A DNA stretch of 64,000 nucleotides from Tetracladium setigerum (Eukaryota; Ascomycota; Leotiomycetes; Helotiales). Below, one piece after another: positions 12,678 through 23,889 of this stretch. How positions within the stretch are numbered: the stretch's first letter is position 1; each line of letters opens with the position of its first letter. The position numbers and the translations under genes were made by a program. The notes under the pieces are model-generated. The model searched no databases. It was not told the DNA's origin and saw only the letters and a program-made list of their open reading frames with translations. The stretch covers positions 682,001 to 746,000 of the forward strand of contig PZJY01000010.1 of the NCBI GenBank assembly GCA_031472005.1, read 5' to 3'.

Positions 12678-13023
12678 GGTAAATAAGAGGCCGTCGGGCT
12701 GTCTACAACACATTTAATTCGCAGCAATAAGTACCTGGACAGCAAATCAACGAGCAGACCAAGTTCCAGTCATCGTTTGCACTTTCAAAATATCATATTT
12801 TCTGTAAGTGTTTAAAAAACAAGGAAAATAGAAAATCTGCGTTCTACATTCAATGTAGCTCTGCTCTAATACGCCAAGCAAGTACCGCAATATTTTGTTC
12901 ATCTAAACGCCCGAAGTGCCATTTTCATGCTATGCATGTCCATCCACCCATCCATAAGTATATAGTTTTGATGCAACCGCTCCCCCACCGTACGCCCCAT
13001 AATGCAACCGTAGTTGACTCTTC
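12678..13023. other. Intergenic region between convergent RRP8 and DDI1
   Basis: A 346-bp stretch holding the 3' ends of both genes, with A/T-rich sequence suited to 3'-end processing. No gene seen. Confidence 0.5.
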
Positions 13024-14440
13024 TTAACCTAATAGAAGACCTCCCGCATACTCCACATTGCCATCACAAGCCGCGAGTGCTTGGATGACTTCTTCCCTGG
13101 AAAATCCTAGCGAGACCAGTTGGTTGATGTCTTCAGCTGGAAATGACACTTGCGCAGGCGCCCCAGTAGGCTGTTGCTGAGCCATCGGAGCTGGTGCCGA
13201 AGCGGGCGCTTGACTTGCCGTTGGACCAGATACCACGCCAGATCGTCCACCAATCGTGGTTCCACCAGGTCCTTCGACTTGAGGCTCCCCGCCCGCTCCT
13301 CTTCCATGCCCTTTGGAATATCTGCCTCTCCCAAGAAAGCAACCTCCATACCCTGGATTATCAGCTTGTCCTTTGACAAATCAATGCAAGCTTGATGTCT
13401 CTTGAGCATGTCTAGACCAAGAAGTAAATCCACGTCTTTGCCTTCCATGACGGTAAAGCTACAGGGTAGGTGCATGGTTCCGATCTTAATCTGGGCCGAG
13501 TGAACACGTCCTAGAATGGCTGCCGTGCCTACTCCTCGAGCAATACCAGCAAATCTCTTGTCTACCAAGCGCATGATTCCACAGGCTTCCGCGCAGCTGG
13601 GGGACATGATGGTTGCCTGGGCTCCAGAATCGACGAAGGCCTTGACTTTGTGACCGTTGACCTCCACATCGATGTAGAGCATGTGAACTCTGCCAAATAC
13701 TAGCACTTTTTAGCTTCCATCTAAAATTGACTTATGAGCATGACGAACCTTCGGGATTATGCTCGATGGCATTCTGCAGGTTCTCCTGTACCCTCTCCTC
13801 CCGAATCATCTCCTCAATCCGCATCTGGGCGTCGAGATCAAAGGGATCGGCATTCAAGCGGGCAATCTGATCAGACACGCGAGCTTGGTGCTGTCTTTCC
13901 TGGTCTTGTAGATTTCGGAGGACTTGGGCAAAGGCGGCTGGATCGTCGACTACGCGGGCCAAGTCTGGGTGTGTCCTATTCATGTTTGCCCTCGAGGCGG
14001 GGTCGCCAAGAATTTGCAATCGTAGAGTCTCAGGATCCTGTTGTGGTCTACCGCCTCTCTGTTGTTGTTGAGCAGCTGGAGGGCGAGCAGCTTGCTGTTG
14101 ACTGGCAGGAGGGGCTCTGCGAGAAGACATATCTCGGACGTGGAGAGCTAGCATATCACCGTCTCCGATCTGGAGCTCCTGCATCGTCTTCGCCTCGTCT
14201 GCGAGGAGTTGCCCATTATGGTAGAGATGTTGAGAGGCTTTGGGGATTTGGGATTCAGCCTGGACCGACTCCTTGAGGGTGGCGACGGTGGTGTCTGCGG
14301 GGATTTCGAGGGAGAGGAGGTCGGCATCCGCATGAGTCGGTGCGGTGATGTTGAGTGTGATGCGCCTGGAGGGCAGAGTGTTAGCTTAAATCGAGATCTC
14401 AACTGATGGCAGAAGGGGAGTGAAATAGCTAGACCAACAT
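13024..14440 (-). CDS. DDI1: DNA-damage-inducible protein 1 (UBL-RVP-UBA; one-base frame break)
   Basis: Minus-strand exons 14439-14440, 13749-14365 and 13024-13699; about 431 residues. Order: an N-terminal ubiquitin-like domain (RITLNITAP to MQELQIGDGDMLAL), a Gln/Arg-rich linker, the retroviral-type aspartyl protease with catalytic DSGAQ at about residue 230 and LLLGLDMLKRHQ, then a C-terminal UBA domain (INQLVSLGFSREEVIQAL). It acts as a shuttle and protease in ubiquitin-proteasome turnover. The frame breaks at plus 13287-13290: GCG-GGG-AGC needs one more G to lead into EPQVEGPGG and the UBA. The best start is a codon split AT|G by a 73-nt intron (14366-14438) with GCTAAC branch and CCAG acceptor. 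No other frame-compatible start was seen nearby, but transcript evidence is lacking. Confidence 0.9.
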
Positions 14441-16183
14441 GATGAGGGGTGTGCAAGGCGAGACCCTGTGTTTGTTTGTGTGACGTTATGTTGCGCTGCC
14501 TTGCGTAAGGTAGTTGGTAAAGAAGGGACGTAGTTCGGATGCTTTGCTTTGCTTGTGAAAGTACAATTACAATGAGTCCAAGTAAAGTAAAGGAGAGGGC
14601 TGGGTGTTTGTGTGGGTTTGTTTGTGAAAGGGTGAGAAGAAGGTGAATATGCGAAAGGCGAGGAGGAGGAGGAGGAGGACGGAGGTAGTAGTGGAGTAGG
14701 GTGGTCCAGGTCCAAGTAAGGTAGTGAGAGGCGTATAAGAAGCAGAGGTAGAAGTAGTAGAAATGGTAGTAGAAGTAGTGGAATTAGTGCGAGAGGAAGG
14801 ATTGCACAAACAAAAGTCTTGGGAGGGTTTCAGCGGCCCAAGTAGTGTAGTGTAGTGAGTGGGAGGAAGTCGAAGAGGAGGAGGAGAAGACGATGGAAGT
14901 GAAGAGAGCTTGGTCGGAGCCTCGGGAGTCAGCGTCAGAGTCAGAAGGTCAGAGAGGGAGAGAGGGATGAGGAGAAGAAGAAAGTGAATTGAATAAATGG
15001 GGTGGAGGAGGAGGATAGAAGTAAAGAAGAAGAAGAAGAAGAAGAGAAGAAAGGAGAGTGAGCGGGAGAGTGAGGTCGTGTAGTGAGTGAGTGGCAAGGG
15101 AGCTCTTTAAAGGGCAAGCAAGCAAGCAGCAGCTATCGATGGCTTCCACCAAGATCTTAATAAGGTGCGGGCCGGGCCAACGACAGAAAGAAGCAAACAA
15201 ACAAAAACGCAGGCATGCAGGAGGATGTAGGTAGGCAGGTTGGTAGGTAGGTAGGTAGGGTATAGGTAGCCAATAGGTGGTAGATTGGGAGGATTATGGG
15301 AATAAAATAATCTTCTGTTCAACGTGCCGCCATTGCAGGACGAGAGAGCTGGGGGGTGGTGTTGGAAGGGAGGGAAGGGAGGGAAGGGAGTGATGGGCAT
15401 GGTAGGAAGAAAGAAATAATTATAAGAATGGGGGACGGGGGATGGGGGGCATGAGGCATGAGCATGGGAAAGGGGAGATGATGCGAATGCTACGTCAATC
15501 ATCGCTAGGAAGAATAGGTGGTACTGTAGGAGGAGGAAGAAGACGGAGGTAAAGTATTCATCCCGCCGAGACAAGATGTATGTGCAGCATTACTTACCTA
15601 TTGACAGTAGGTAGTACATGTAGTATGATTGATATTGATATTATTATCGATAGCTAGTAGGTAGTAGGGCATTTCTATATAGAAATACCTAATGTATATA
15701 TAAATATATATATATACATACGAAGAATCAATCGAATAAGGTATTTCGAGAATAATAATAATAATAACAATAATAGGTATCATGGAACAGAAGTATAATG
15801 AATGACATCTTATCTTCACGGGATAAATAGAAATATAAATGATACTCCTTACTCTCTTTCTCTTTCTCTTCCTCCTCCTCCTCCTCCTCCTCCTCCACCA
15901 ATAATTAACATACTCACTCGTATCTAGCACGGTACTGCATATACAGCACAGTAAGTACCCTGTAGTATATGTATATCACATACCACCGTACTGGGATTTC
16001 TACTCTGTTATTTCTACTCTGTTATTTCTACTCTCTTATTCTTTCTATACCCCTCCACAATCTTCGACTTCCACCTTCCACTTCCACTTTCACCTTCCAC
16101 CTGCCTGCTTACCTGTTGCTGCTTCTCGCTTGGCTGACAACTTGACAACCTGGAAGGCAGCTGCAGTCACGGGGTCGTGTTCG

Positions 16184-16214
<31 letters not shown>

Positions 16215-16565
16215 TTCTCTCTCCCACACACACTCTCTCTCTGCCACAAAATAACCATCACCCATTGCGATAATCTGTACTGCACTTTGGCATCTAGCTT
16301 CCTGTCTGCCTGCCTGCAGTACATACTGTACCAACTGCTGTACTGTACCACCTCCATCAACCTCCAAATCTCCACATCTCACAGCCACAACGACAACGAC
16401 AACGACATCCAATTACAACTGACTGTCACTCCCAAGAACAACTACAATTACAACTATCACTCCAAGTAATTGTTCAACCACTTCGATTGTTGCCCACTAC
16501 CACCACAATCTCAACAACTCCTCGACCAGATAAAGGCGCTCTCTCTCTCTCTATCTACCTCCGTC
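14441..16565. promoter_or_regulatory. Long divergent promoter region full of simple repeats
   Basis: About 2.1 kb between DDI1 (minus) and the GNAT gene (plus). The plus strand is purine-rich from about 14,580 to 15,570 (GGA/GAA and AGG repeats) and changes to pyrimidine-rich toward 16,240. Contents include GTAG/GGTA repeats at about 15,230-15,260, AT-rich sequence at about 15,690-15,780, a CTC/TCC tract at about 15,870-15,900, and CT repeats at about 16,184-16,240. No coding sequence is supported. Confidence 0.55.
15996..16041 (+). repeat. Three tandem copies of a 14-bp unit
   Basis: The unit ATTTCTACTCTGTT occurs three times head to tail; the last copy has one change (CTCTT). It lies in the promoter region of the GNAT gene. 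Confidence 0.85.
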
Positions 16566-17757
16566 ATGCCTCGTGACTTGGAGGCAGAGAAGCCGCCGCC
16601 TGCCTCTCCCCCCGTCTCTTCTCCAACGCCGGCCCTCTCGCTCACAGAAAGTCCAAATAGCGTTGGCACAGAGCTATCCGAGACGACGCCCGAGAGCCCG
16701 TCTGCTGTTGCTGCTCGGGAATCAGAAGCGCCAGAAGATGCTGCCTCGCCGCAACAATCATTCGTGATATACCCCGCCGACGATCGGTACCGCGAGGCCC
16801 AGAAACCCCCCTCGCGCTTCAAGACAGCACCATCCGGCTTCCACCCTTACACTCGCCCTCTCACCATCTCCGACTTGGATGCAGTGACTGCTCTCGAGAA
16901 TGCTGCTTTCACCGACCCCGTAGAGCGTGCGACTAGAGAAAAGGTAGCTAGCTAGCTTATCCCCCGCTGAATTCACAGATTAAGATGCGCGCACGTGACC
17001 TCTCATCTCCCAATCTTTTGCCTCTTCTCCTCCTCCTGCTTCTTCTTCTCGCCAGCCTTTCTACACGTGCTGATGACACATTTAGCTGGAATACAGACTC
17101 ACCAAGTGCGGTGAGATTGCTTACGGCATTTTCTTGACCGTCATTCCAGGCTCCAAGGACGTCGAGGGCGCCACCCTGGCTACTGGAAGACGGGTCGAGA
17201 CCAGTCGGGAGAACGGGGCCCTCAGTGTTCTGATCGGACATGTCATCTCAACCAAGAGCACGAGCCCGGTGGTCACGGATGATGCCATGGACTATCCCAA
17301 AGACTGGGCCTCACCAGCCGTGCCAGCGTCGCCCTTGGGTCACCAGGAGCATGGAAGAACGATTGCAATTCACTCGGTGGCTATCCTTCCTGAGTTTCAG
17401 GCCGAGGTCTTGGACGTGTGCTCATGTTATCATACATGCAACACATGAATGGTTCAGGAATCGCCGATAATTTGGCACTCATTGCGCACGATGTGAGTTG
17501 CCATGGGGGACCACGTCGCCGGGGTTCTTCTTACTGACGGCCATTGCTAGCACAAGACGGAGTGGTATGAGAAGCTCGGCTTCAGTAGCAAGGGGAAGAG
17601 CGAGGCCCAATTCGGTGGCGGCGGATGGTTTGACATGGTAAGTACTCGGCAGTCAATCTTTCGATATTTGCGGGCGACAGACGGCTAATCTTCCCATTCA
17701 CCACCTTATTAGATCTTCCAGCTGAAGGCTCAAGAAGCGAGAACTGCGTATGGTTAG
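16566..17757 (+). CDS. AANAT/Paa1-like GNAT N-acetyltransferase (one-base frame break)
   Basis: Exons 16566-16943, 17086-17492, 17551-17637 and 17713-17757; about 305 residues. A Pro/Ser/Glu-rich N terminus (about 90 residues) precedes the GNAT fold: SDLDAVTALENAAF, LEYRLTKCGEIAYGIF, IHSVAILPEFQ, then the acetyl-CoA-binding motif A region and ADNLALIAHD, with HKTEWYEKLGF following across an intron. The closest family I can name is the arylalkylamine/polyamine acetyltransferases (fungal Paa1-like). Substrate is not certain. The frame breaks at 17400-17403, inside motif A: CAG-GCC-GAG must gain one base to give the Q-x-x-G-L-G-R loop that binds acetyl-CoA. The rest is intact, so a consensus deletion is favoured. 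Confidence 0.82.
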
Positions 17758-18377
17758 TAGCAAGACAGCGCGTATACTGCTCCGTGTATTCGGCCACCGG
17801 CAACTGTTGTTATACCCAGTCTCCATAGAGGGACATTGCTCAGTCAAAGTCTATAGCAGGAAATAATCATGACTGGCAGCTCGAGATAGATGGCTTCTTC
17901 TACTGCTCCTCTATAGTGTTGGCATGCATCCCAAGATGACCGTTCCCGTGAACTAACTACCTTCAACATGTCCTATTAATTTCACTTTCTGAAGAGACAG
18001 GTTATCTGTGATTTTTTGATCTTTTAATTTGTAATTTTTGGTCTACACCCCAGGTAGGTAATCTGTGCTCTGTGATCTGTATAGGTAAAGTGTGTTTGGT
18101 GAACTTGTGGTGGCAACTCTTTGAAGAGAGGGAGAGAGAAGAGGTGGCGGCGATCCAGAAGATGGAGGGGCAGGCGTGGGGTTGTTATTCGCTTAGACCT
18201 TGGGACCCCCGTGCGATTAGCGATAAGAAAAAGGCTTGGCGGAAACTAAACTTTCGAGCAAAGAAATTCTTCCATTTCTGCATTTCGAGATTTCGAGATT
18301 TCGAGATCGCCAACTTCCACCTCCTCCTCCTCCCTCAACATACCTTCCCTTCGCCATCCCACGATCGGTTGCCCGTC
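17758..18377. promoter_or_regulatory. Intergenic region and NOG1 promoter
   Basis: A 620-bp stretch between the GNAT stop and the NOG1 start. A CTC/TCC-rich segment at about 18,316-18,355 lies just upstream of the NOG1 ATG. No gene seen. Confidence 0.5.
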
Positions 18378-20468
18378 ATGAAGACCACCTGGAAGGATAT
18401 TCAGCCCGTACCCACGTCGCAGGAATTCCTTGACATCGTCTTGAGCAGAACCCAGCGCCGACTTCCCACCCAAATCCGCGCTGGCTTCCAAATCAGCAGA
18501 ATTCGAAGTAGGTGACCAAAATCTCCCCCCGTCTGGCGCTCGAGGCTGTGCAGATCTTCATGCTAATATTGTGTCTGCAAGACTTCTACACAAGAAAGGT
18601 CAAGTTCACCCAAGAGACCTTCACCGAGAAGCTCTCGTTGATCTTGGACGGCTTCCCTCGACTCCAGGACATCCACCCTTTCCACAAGGATCTGCTCAAT
18701 ACCCTCTACGATGCGGACCATTTCCGAATTGCCCTCGGTCAGCTCTCGACCGCGAAGCATCTGATTGAGATTGTGTCTCGCGATTACGTCCGCCTTCTCA
18801 AGTATGCGCAATCTCTGTTCCAGTGCAAGCAGCTCAAGCGGGCCGCCTTGGGACGAATGGCCACCATCTGCAAGAGACTCAAGGACCCCCTTCTCTACCT
18901 CGATCAGGTCCGACAACATTTGGGTCGTCTCCCATCGATCGATCCCAACACTCGCACTCTGTTGATCTGCGGCTATCCAAATGTGGGGAAATCCAGCTTC
19001 CTCAAGAGCGTGACAAGAGCAGATGTGGATGTGCAGCCATATGCCTTCACAACCAAGAGTCTATTCGTCGGTCACTTCGATTACAAGTATCTACGATTTC
19101 AAGCAATCGATACCCCTGGTATATTAGACCACCCTCTCGAAGAGATGAACACCATTGAAATGCAATCTATCACTGCCATTGCGCATTTACGCTCCGCCAT
19201 TCTCTACTTCATGGATCTTTCTGAGCAGTGCGGCTATACCGTCCAAGCCCAGATTCAACTCTTCCAGAGCATCAAGCCGCTTTTCGCCAATAAGCTTGTT
19301 TTCATTGTCATCAACAAGATTGATGTCACCCGCCCAGAAGATCTTGACGAGGAGACCCAGGCTCTGCTCCAATCGCTTCTGAAGCCTGGAGATGTCGAAA
19401 TGCTCCAACTCTCCTGCACAACCTCAGAAGGAGTGCAAGAAGTCAAGAATGCTGCTTGCGACCGCTTGATCGCAGACCGAGTTGCACAAAAACTGAAGGC
19501 CGGTACAAACAGCAGCGGTGCAGTGGGAGGAAGACTTGCTGATGTCCTTTCCCGTATTCACGTTGCCCAACCAATGGGTGGTGTTGTTCGCGAGACTTTC
19601 ATTCCAGAGGCTGTCAAGAACCTCAAGAAATACGATAAAAATGACCCAGACCGCCGAAAACTTGCACGAGACATTGAGGAGGAGAACGGGGAGCCGGTGT
19701 TTACAACGTTGATCTCAAGGACAAATACCTCCTCGAGAACGATGAATGGAAGCATGACAAGATTCCTGAGATTTTCGATGGCAAGAACGTCTACGATTTC
19801 ATTGATCCGGATATCGAGAGCAAGTTGGCTGCTTTGGAAGAGGAGGAAGAGAAGTTGGAGGCTGAGGGATACTACGATTCCGATGAGGATCTTGAGGATG
19901 CAGAGGAGGCTGATATCAGGATGAAGGCCGAATTGATCCGTGAAAAGCGTGCCCTTCTTCGAAACGAAGCCAAGATGCGCAAATCTCTCAAGAATCGCGC
20001 AGTCATTCCCAGATCTTCCAAGCGTCAAAATCTCACTGACATGGAAGAGCATCTCGATTCTCTTGGTCACGATACCACGTCGATTGGTGCCAGAGCCCGC
20101 TCACAATCTAGGGGTCGCACCCCATTACGTAGTAGAACAGGTACTGAGGATGCTATGGATGTCGATGATCCTGAGTACGAGGCAAAGATGAGGGCGAAGA
20201 GCCGAGCCCGAAGCCAGAGCAACAGACGTGACGATGGTGTCACCAATGAGGTTGCAAGGACCAAGGCCGAGCGAGCACAGAAATTGGGACAGAGGAAGAT
20301 GAACAGAATGGCCAGACAGGGTGAAGCTGATAGACACGTCGCAGCAGCGATGCCCAAGCATCTGGTAGGTTTTCATCCTCCTTCCCCCTCCATTATTTGC
20401 GACCCTTCACTGACACATCACGACAGTACGCTGGCAAGCGGGGCATGGGCAAAACCAACAGTCGTTAG
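18378..20468 (+). CDS. NOG1: Nucleolar GTP-binding protein 1 (60S assembly; one-base frame break)
   Basis: Exons 18378-18507, 18582-20364 and 20427-20468; about 651 residues. The N terminus MKTTWKDIQPVPTSQEFLD joins across intron 1 to FYTRKVKFTQETF. The GTPase core has LLICGYPNVGKSSFL (G1, about residue 173), the DTPG of G3 and NKID of G4. The tail includes RNRKSLKNRA-type sequence (MRKSLKNRAVIPRS) and a basic, Arg/Ser-rich C terminus ending YAGKRGMGKTNSR. This matches Nog1, a nucleolar GTPase needed for maturation of pre-60S ribosomes. At 19688-19691 AAC-GGG-GAG must gain one G to continue as NGGAGVYNVDLKDKYLL, the expected family sequence. The gene is essential in yeast, so the break is probably an assembly artefact. 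Confidence 0.93.
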
Positions 20469-22480
20469 AGACGCCCTCTTGTTTTTCTTATGCAGACATG
20501 AACCTTATTCTTGGAATTATGGGATTGTGGGGCTGTTCTCAATTGGCGTTCTGAGGCGTGGAAATCCGAAAATTCTTTTGCTTCTCTTGCATGTTTGGCG
20601 TGGAAAATCCCATCGGGGAGATTTTGATGTATTCAGACAACGACATAGAAATTTACACACGCGAGTCAACCAAACTCCGTCAACCAGAATTTATGTGTGA
20701 ATTTTCTGTGAATTTCCTGCGAATTCGTCTTGATTTCCTTTTACCTTGCTCTACCTCCTAATTTTCTTTCTAATGACTCGATGGTTGCACTCGTGATCTA
20801 AGTGCGTCGGCTGGCTGAAGTTAATTTTGAGTGAAAGTAGGACCTCTTTTTCCCTCTCGCCGACTTACAAAGCTAATAGAAGGTCCCGTCTGACGTGTCT
20901 CGGAGGCCTTTGTGTTGGCAGTAAACTCAAAGAAAAAAAACCCGACTCCACTTCCTTCCATAGTAGGTAGCCTCCAAAGGTTAGGCCGCGACACATACAA
21001 AAAAGTTAAAGACTCCCAACCCACCCACTCTACAAAATGACACTATGACACTATTGGACTCCAACTTTGCTGTTCCATGAGGCGCACCGGCCAAGCAAAA
21101 GCCAACCGCTGCAGGTAGACCGATCTGGACCATCAGTTTGGAAGAAGCCCTATCCCATCAACCTTCTGCTGTGTTCCCATGATGCGAACGCAAGGGAAGG
21201 GGGCCTTCTCAGCAGTGAGAAGTTAGGACTCGGCTCCCTTGCAAACGCAAGTGCTGTGGAAAAGGAGATGGTGGAAGCATCAATCGGCATTTTTAAACAT
21301 GCGGCTCGGGTACCTCATGCAGTTCGTGACGGGCGCACATCGACGCATTGTGTGGCCCGGCACGGTCCGAACGAAATGGCGGTGATCGCCATGATGGCAA
21401 TGGCTATCCGGGAACGCCAGTGCGAGGTTGGAAGCTAGGCGAATGTCCAAGGCATGCCTGTGCCTGTGGCACCTGCTGCTGCTACTTCCCAGGCCGAGGG
21501 CGGCAGGACAGGAAAGTTTTGTTCTTTGGATAGGGCATGGTCGTGTGCGGGGGAGCCTTTTGCTGCCCTGCAATTATTATGTTATGCGTTGCGCATGTCG
21601 GATGCTGTTACTGTAGACGAACGTGAAGGAAGCGTCAGGAACGTTGAAATCGCTCGAGCTCCACCAGCTGTTGCATATTCTATTCTTCAGGCGTCGCTTG
21701 TATCTCGTTCTCCTGTGTGATCCTTCTTGCTCTCTTCTTCTTCTTCAACACAAGAACCCATGGAACCCCATCCTAGATTGGATCAAAATTTTCTATTCAC
21801 CTTTTCGAAACAATGCAGCTTCTTGGACGAGAAACTCATCTAGCAGTCCAATGATAGTTCGTCGGGTTCCTTGGTCCCGTCTGTCAGAATCCATCCAAAC
21901 GGAAAGCCAGAGATATCGACAGCCGTCAGAGTTGACTCTGCGACACAATTTACCCAAAATCGGTAGATCCATCACTAGTCACCGCATACAATTATGTCTT
22001 TCGTCGGGACATTATCCCTTACTCCTCTGATTAGAATTGTGATATACTGGGTAACCAATATTCAAACCTCTCCCTTTGTTAGTTCAAAGGCACATCAAAC
22101 CCTTTCCGTCTCCTCCGGTACTTTCCGGTGTCGTCGAAAGTCCAAAGATTGTATCCTTGGTGGATATATAATCTCGGCATGAAACAAATGACAAGATGAA
22201 GCTTAGAGACAACTACTCACAGCTCGAAGACAAATAGACCCAACGACCATGATGATGTTCCAAACAAGCCACGACGATCCACCTCAAACCCTTCGCTTAT
22301 GGAGTAGTTTTGCTTGTCGCTCGGCCCGTTCTGCACTAGCTCCTTTGACTGGATGGAGAATAGGGACACCTGCTCCAGACAGAAGAAGTCGACGGGTTTC
22401 AGGCTATTCAAGAGCCTTCGATCGAATACGCAAAGGAAAACATCACAGAAGCCTCCGGGGAAAGGCCCAGCAAGATAAAT
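20469..22480. other. Gene-poor interval at the start of the accessory region
   Basis: Two kilobases without a supported gene. Several open frames of 60-123 codons exist on the plus strand (the longest at 21067-21438), but none shows family motifs or consistent splice context. I treat the interval as intergenic. Confidence 0.4.
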
Positions 22481-23889
22481 ATGGCTAGGTGAGCTTGCTG
22501 GTCCCTTGACTTGACTCCAAGCCGAGTTTGACTGCTAATACCTGGGACAAAGCCATCCCGAAGAATCCACCGAGCCTGTGCCTGATAGTTACCTATCAAC
22601 CGTCGAGTATCATCATCGAATCTATCAGCAGTATGCCATCACAAATGACGTCTTCCATAGTCCAATCGACGAGGTATGGCTCTTGGGATATATTGATAAT
22701 GTCTTGATTCGTTTGCTAAGAGGCTGTAGGAAGAAGAAGAGCGCTTGTACATCATGCATAATGTTTTAGAGAAAGTGTTCGATGGGCGTTTCGTTTTGCC
22801 TCCCTTGAATCGACTGAGAAGAGTGCTCGATTGCGGATATGGATGCGCATCGTGGGCTTGCGCTGTTGCGGAGGAGCACCCTGGAGCAGAAGTTGGTCGG
22901 CCCCGGTCATATTGAAGACAGAGCCTTGCTTTTTCATGCTCTGGTATCACTTTATCAAGACGTTCACTCACTGAGTTTTTAGGTCCTTGGCGTTGACATT
23001 AATCCTTCAATGCAACCCAATGAAGTACCCAATAACGTCTATTTGCAAGTAGATGATTTGAACAGAACGTAGGTAGATATGCAGACACATCGAAAGTTCC
23101 TAGCTAAGCACTCGACGCAGACTCTCCTTCCCAGCTCATAACTTCGACCTTGTCAACAGTCAAATGATGGCCTCGGGCATACACGCAAACCGATGGCGAC
23201 ATTACACCCGAGAACTACTCCGCGTGACGCGACCTGGCGGTTGGACACAGATGGTAGAACTATACTTTAATGTGCAATCTGATAACGGAAGTCTGACATC
23301 TGGTGGGTGAAGCTCAAAAACGTTGGACGAGCATCGAGCTAATGTAATGACTAGACCATGCTCTACGACAGTGGAGTACCTTGTACCTCGAGAGTTTACA
23401 AGGCTTGAAGGACTTGAGAGTTCCTCTCCGCTTGTCAGCTTTGATGAGAGAAGCAGGATTCGTGGATGTCGAAACTCGAATGGTAGCACTCCACACTTGT
23501 GGATGGTCGACAGGTACGCTTTGATCTCAAATGTGTGCATCATTACTAACGTAACAATCGGATGGACAGACCCACGAGATAATGAAATTGGTGTTGCGAA
23601 TCGAGAAAACGTGCAGAGTTTTCTAGGGTCATTAGCATCTTATCTTTTGACAGAGAAGTTGGGGTAAATGCTGATGATCCATTGGCAGGTCTCGTAGTGC
23701 TAAATTTGTGGTGCAGAATGGCCTTTCAAGATGTGCAACTTCTCGTCGCCCGCGCTCGATTGGAGGCTGACAATCCAGCATTCAAGGTGCGTCTGAAAAG
23801 CGAACCTGTTGATTATCCACTCACACAGCCAGGCTTACTTTCCTCTGTACATTTGTATCGGACGGAAATCCAGGGCAAAACGGCGATAG
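22481..23889 (+). CDS. UMTA/LaeA-like SAM-dependent methyltransferase (one-base frame break)
   Basis: Eight exons: 22481-22488, 22553-22673, 22730-22891, 22983-23068, 23121-23302, 23355-23513, 23570-23786, 23833-23889; about 330 residues. Motif I is RVLDCGYGCASWACAVAEE, followed by VLGVDINPSM, NFDLVNSQMMASGI, ELLRVTRPGGWTQMVE and the C terminus AYFPLYICIGRKSR. This is the class I methyltransferase family containing LaeA and UMTA proteins, often found in fungal metabolite clusters. Neither substrate nor a global regulatory role can be claimed. One base is missing at 23661-23664 (TTG-GGG-TAA should read TTG-GGG-GTA), which otherwise stops the protein about 70 residues early. The first exon is only 8 nt; the start is the least certain part. 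Confidence 0.82.

Noticed and set aside
21067..21438. 123-codon plus-strand open frame
   Set aside because: No family motifs, no start context or splice logic, and flanked by stop-rich sequence.
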